From the NCBI GenBank assembly GCA_023427945.1, contig JAEYZR010000322.1, positions 1 to 6,903 on the forward strand: a stretch of DNA of 6,903 nt, given 5' to 3'. The position numbers and the translations under genes are program-made. The stretch comes from Pseudomonadota bacterium (GTDB lineage: Bacteria; Pseudomonadota; Gammaproteobacteria; Burkholderiales; Burkholderiaceae_B). A model generated the notes under the pieces. It was not told where the DNA came from and ran no database searches. It was given only the letters and a program-made list of their open reading frames with translations. Shown one piece after another: positions 5,964 through 6,903 of the stretch (positions within the stretch are counted from its first letter, which is position 1; each line of letters starts with the position of its first letter).

Positions 5964-6903
5964 TCAGGCTCCCACGGGCTGGGCCGGCAGGGCGCGCGCC
6001 GCGCCTTCGTTCCAGTCCAGCCCGATCTGGTGCCCGGTCTCGAATGCCTCGCGTCCATCATTGGGGGACATGACCGTCAGTTCGCCCACAGCGGTGCGCA
6101 CGTTGTACATCCACTGGCTGCCCAGGAAGAAACGCGTGAGCACGACGCCGGCAAGCTTGCCGGACCCGGCAGCCACGGGCAGCAGCTTCTCGGGCCGCAG
6201 CGATATCTGCACGCACGCGCCTTGCGCGAGATGGGCACCGTCGACGTCGATCAGCAAGTCGCCGCTGCGCACCTGAGCGATGCGTCCGGCCTGCACGACC
6301 TGGGCAGGCAGCAGGTTGGTCTTGCCCACGAAGCGCGAGATGAATTCCGACTGCGGATGCTCATAGATGTTGAAGGGTTCGGCGATCTGCGTGGCGCGCC
6401 CCGCTTCCATGACCACCACCCGATCGCTGATCGAGAGCGCTTCGGACTGGTCGTGGGTGACCATGATGGTGGTGGTGCCGACTTTCTGCTGGATGTTGCG
6501 CAACTCGAACTGCATTTCTTCACGCAGTTTGGCATCCAGATTGGACAGGGGCTCGTCCAGCAACAGCACGGGCGGACGGATCACCAGTGCGCGTGCCAGA
6601 GCGACGCGCTGACGCTGCCCACCGGACAGCTCTCGCGGGAAGCGCGCGGCGTGCTGGTCCAGCTTGACCATCGCCAGCGCTTCGCGGGTGCGTTGTTCGC
6701 GTTCTGCCCGGCCGACCCGGCGCATGGCCAGACCGAAAGCCACATTGTCCTGCACCGTCATGTGCGGAAACAGCGCGTAGCTCTGAAACACGATACCCAG
6801 CCCGCGCAGGTTGGGCTTCTGGGTGGTGATGTCCTTGCCGTCCAGTGCAATGCGGCCCTGCGTGACCTCGGCAAAGCCGGCAATCATCTGCAGGGTCGTG
6901 GTC
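5964..6903 (-). CDS. ABC transporter ATP-binding protein (PotA-like), 5' end beyond the window
   Basis: This is the energising subunit of the importer, cut at the right edge. The reading frame is open to base 6902, and the visible protein begins 'TTTLQMIAGF', which is the end of the Walker A/P-loop (GxGKTTT). The first ~40-50 residues, including the P-loop lysine, are therefore missing from view, and the ATG at 6887 is internal. Numbered from that methionine: Q-loop 'VFQSYALFPHMTV' (33-45), ABC signature 'LSGGQRQRVALARAL' (87-101), Walker B 'VLLLDEP' (107-113) with D-loop 'SNLD' (115-118), and H-loop 'VTHDQSEA' (143-150). The C-terminal part (about 185-307) carries a TOBE-type beta domain ('VGKTNLLPA', 'ISLRPEKL') as in PotA, FbpC and MalK relatives. 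It appears catalytically intact where visible. It is the most upstream cluster gene in the window, so the promoter is further right. Confidence 0.93.
   Translation of the reverse strand, partial: TTTLQMIAGFAEVTQGRIALDGKDITTQKPNLRGLGIVFQSYALFPHMTVQDNVAFGLAMRRVGRAEREQRTREALAMVKLDQHAARFPRELSGGQRQRVALARALVIRPPVLLLDEPLSNLDAKLREEMQFELRNIQQKVGTTTIMVTHDQSEALSISDRVVVMEAGRATQIAEPFNIYEHPQSEFISRFVGKTNLLPAQVVQAGRIAQVRSGDLLIDVDGAHLAQGACVQISLRPEKLLPVAAGSGKLAGVVLTRFFLGSQWMYNVRTAVGELTVMSPNDGREAFETGHQIGLDWNEGAARALPAQPVGA
5969..5973 (-). promoter_or_regulatory. Ribosome binding site deciding the permease 1 start
   Basis: GGGAG on the minus strand lies within the last codons of the ATPase gene, 6 bases before the ATG at 5962. 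It supports the 292-residue form of permease 1 and translation re-initiation from the ATPase stop (TGA, one base, ATG). Confidence 0.7.

Noticed and set aside
5963..6061. N-terminal extension of permease 1 from an ATG at 6061
   Set aside because: The added 33 residues overlap the ATPase C-terminal codons and look like frame-shadow sequence. The ATG at 5962 has GGGAG 6 bases upstream and follows the ATPase stop by one base.
4799..6073. Long + strand open frame (424 codons) opposite the two permease genes
   Set aside because: The translation is Gln/Arg/His-rich low-complexity sequence with no domain, typical of the antisense shadow of GC-rich genes. The minus strand encodes clear permeases with membrane segments and EAA loops.

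Overview
The window looks like a chromosomal piece of a GC-rich betaproteobacterium, most likely Burkholderiales and plausibly Alcaligenaceae (Bordetella/Achromobacter-like). This rests on the strong G/C third-position bias, the tail of a Bug/TctC-family solute receptor (a family greatly expanded in that group) and the style of the ABC genes. The genus is an inference; no rRNA or marker gene is present.

Layout. Positions 1-228 (+) hold the C-terminal end of a Bug/TctC periplasmic receptor. It is followed by a non-coding convergent gap (229-334) with two hairpins, the second a clear intrinsic terminator for the + strand. Everything from 335 to the right edge is one tightly packed minus-strand gene cluster. 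In order of transcription (right to left) it encodes: an ABC ATPase (5' end beyond the window), permease 1, permease 2, a small [2Fe-2S] protein, an FAD/dinucleotide-fold oxidoreductase with a C-terminal BFD-like cysteine cluster, a DadA/DAO-type FAD amine oxidoreductase, and a secreted substrate-binding protein. Three successive junctions are ATGA stop/start overlaps. The others have gaps of 1, 22 and 2 bases, so a single polycistronic mRNA with translational coupling is very likely. Its promoter is not in the window.

How the genes work together. The ABC genes form a complete PotABCD-type importer (polyamine/opine-like class) with ATPase, two permeases and a receptor. The three redox genes form a heterotrimeric flavin/iron-sulfur dehydrogenase of the HcnABC / opine oxidase (Oox/Nox) / D-hydroxyproline dehydrogenase (LhpBEF) type, in the same small-middle-large order as hcnABC. 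The simplest reading is an uptake-and-oxidation module: an amine, imino acid or opine-like compound is imported and then oxidised at its C-N bond, with electrons passing through FAD and Fe-S centres. The substrate cannot be read from sequence. I saw no RNA genes, CRISPR arrays, insertion sequences, prophage genes or frameshifts.
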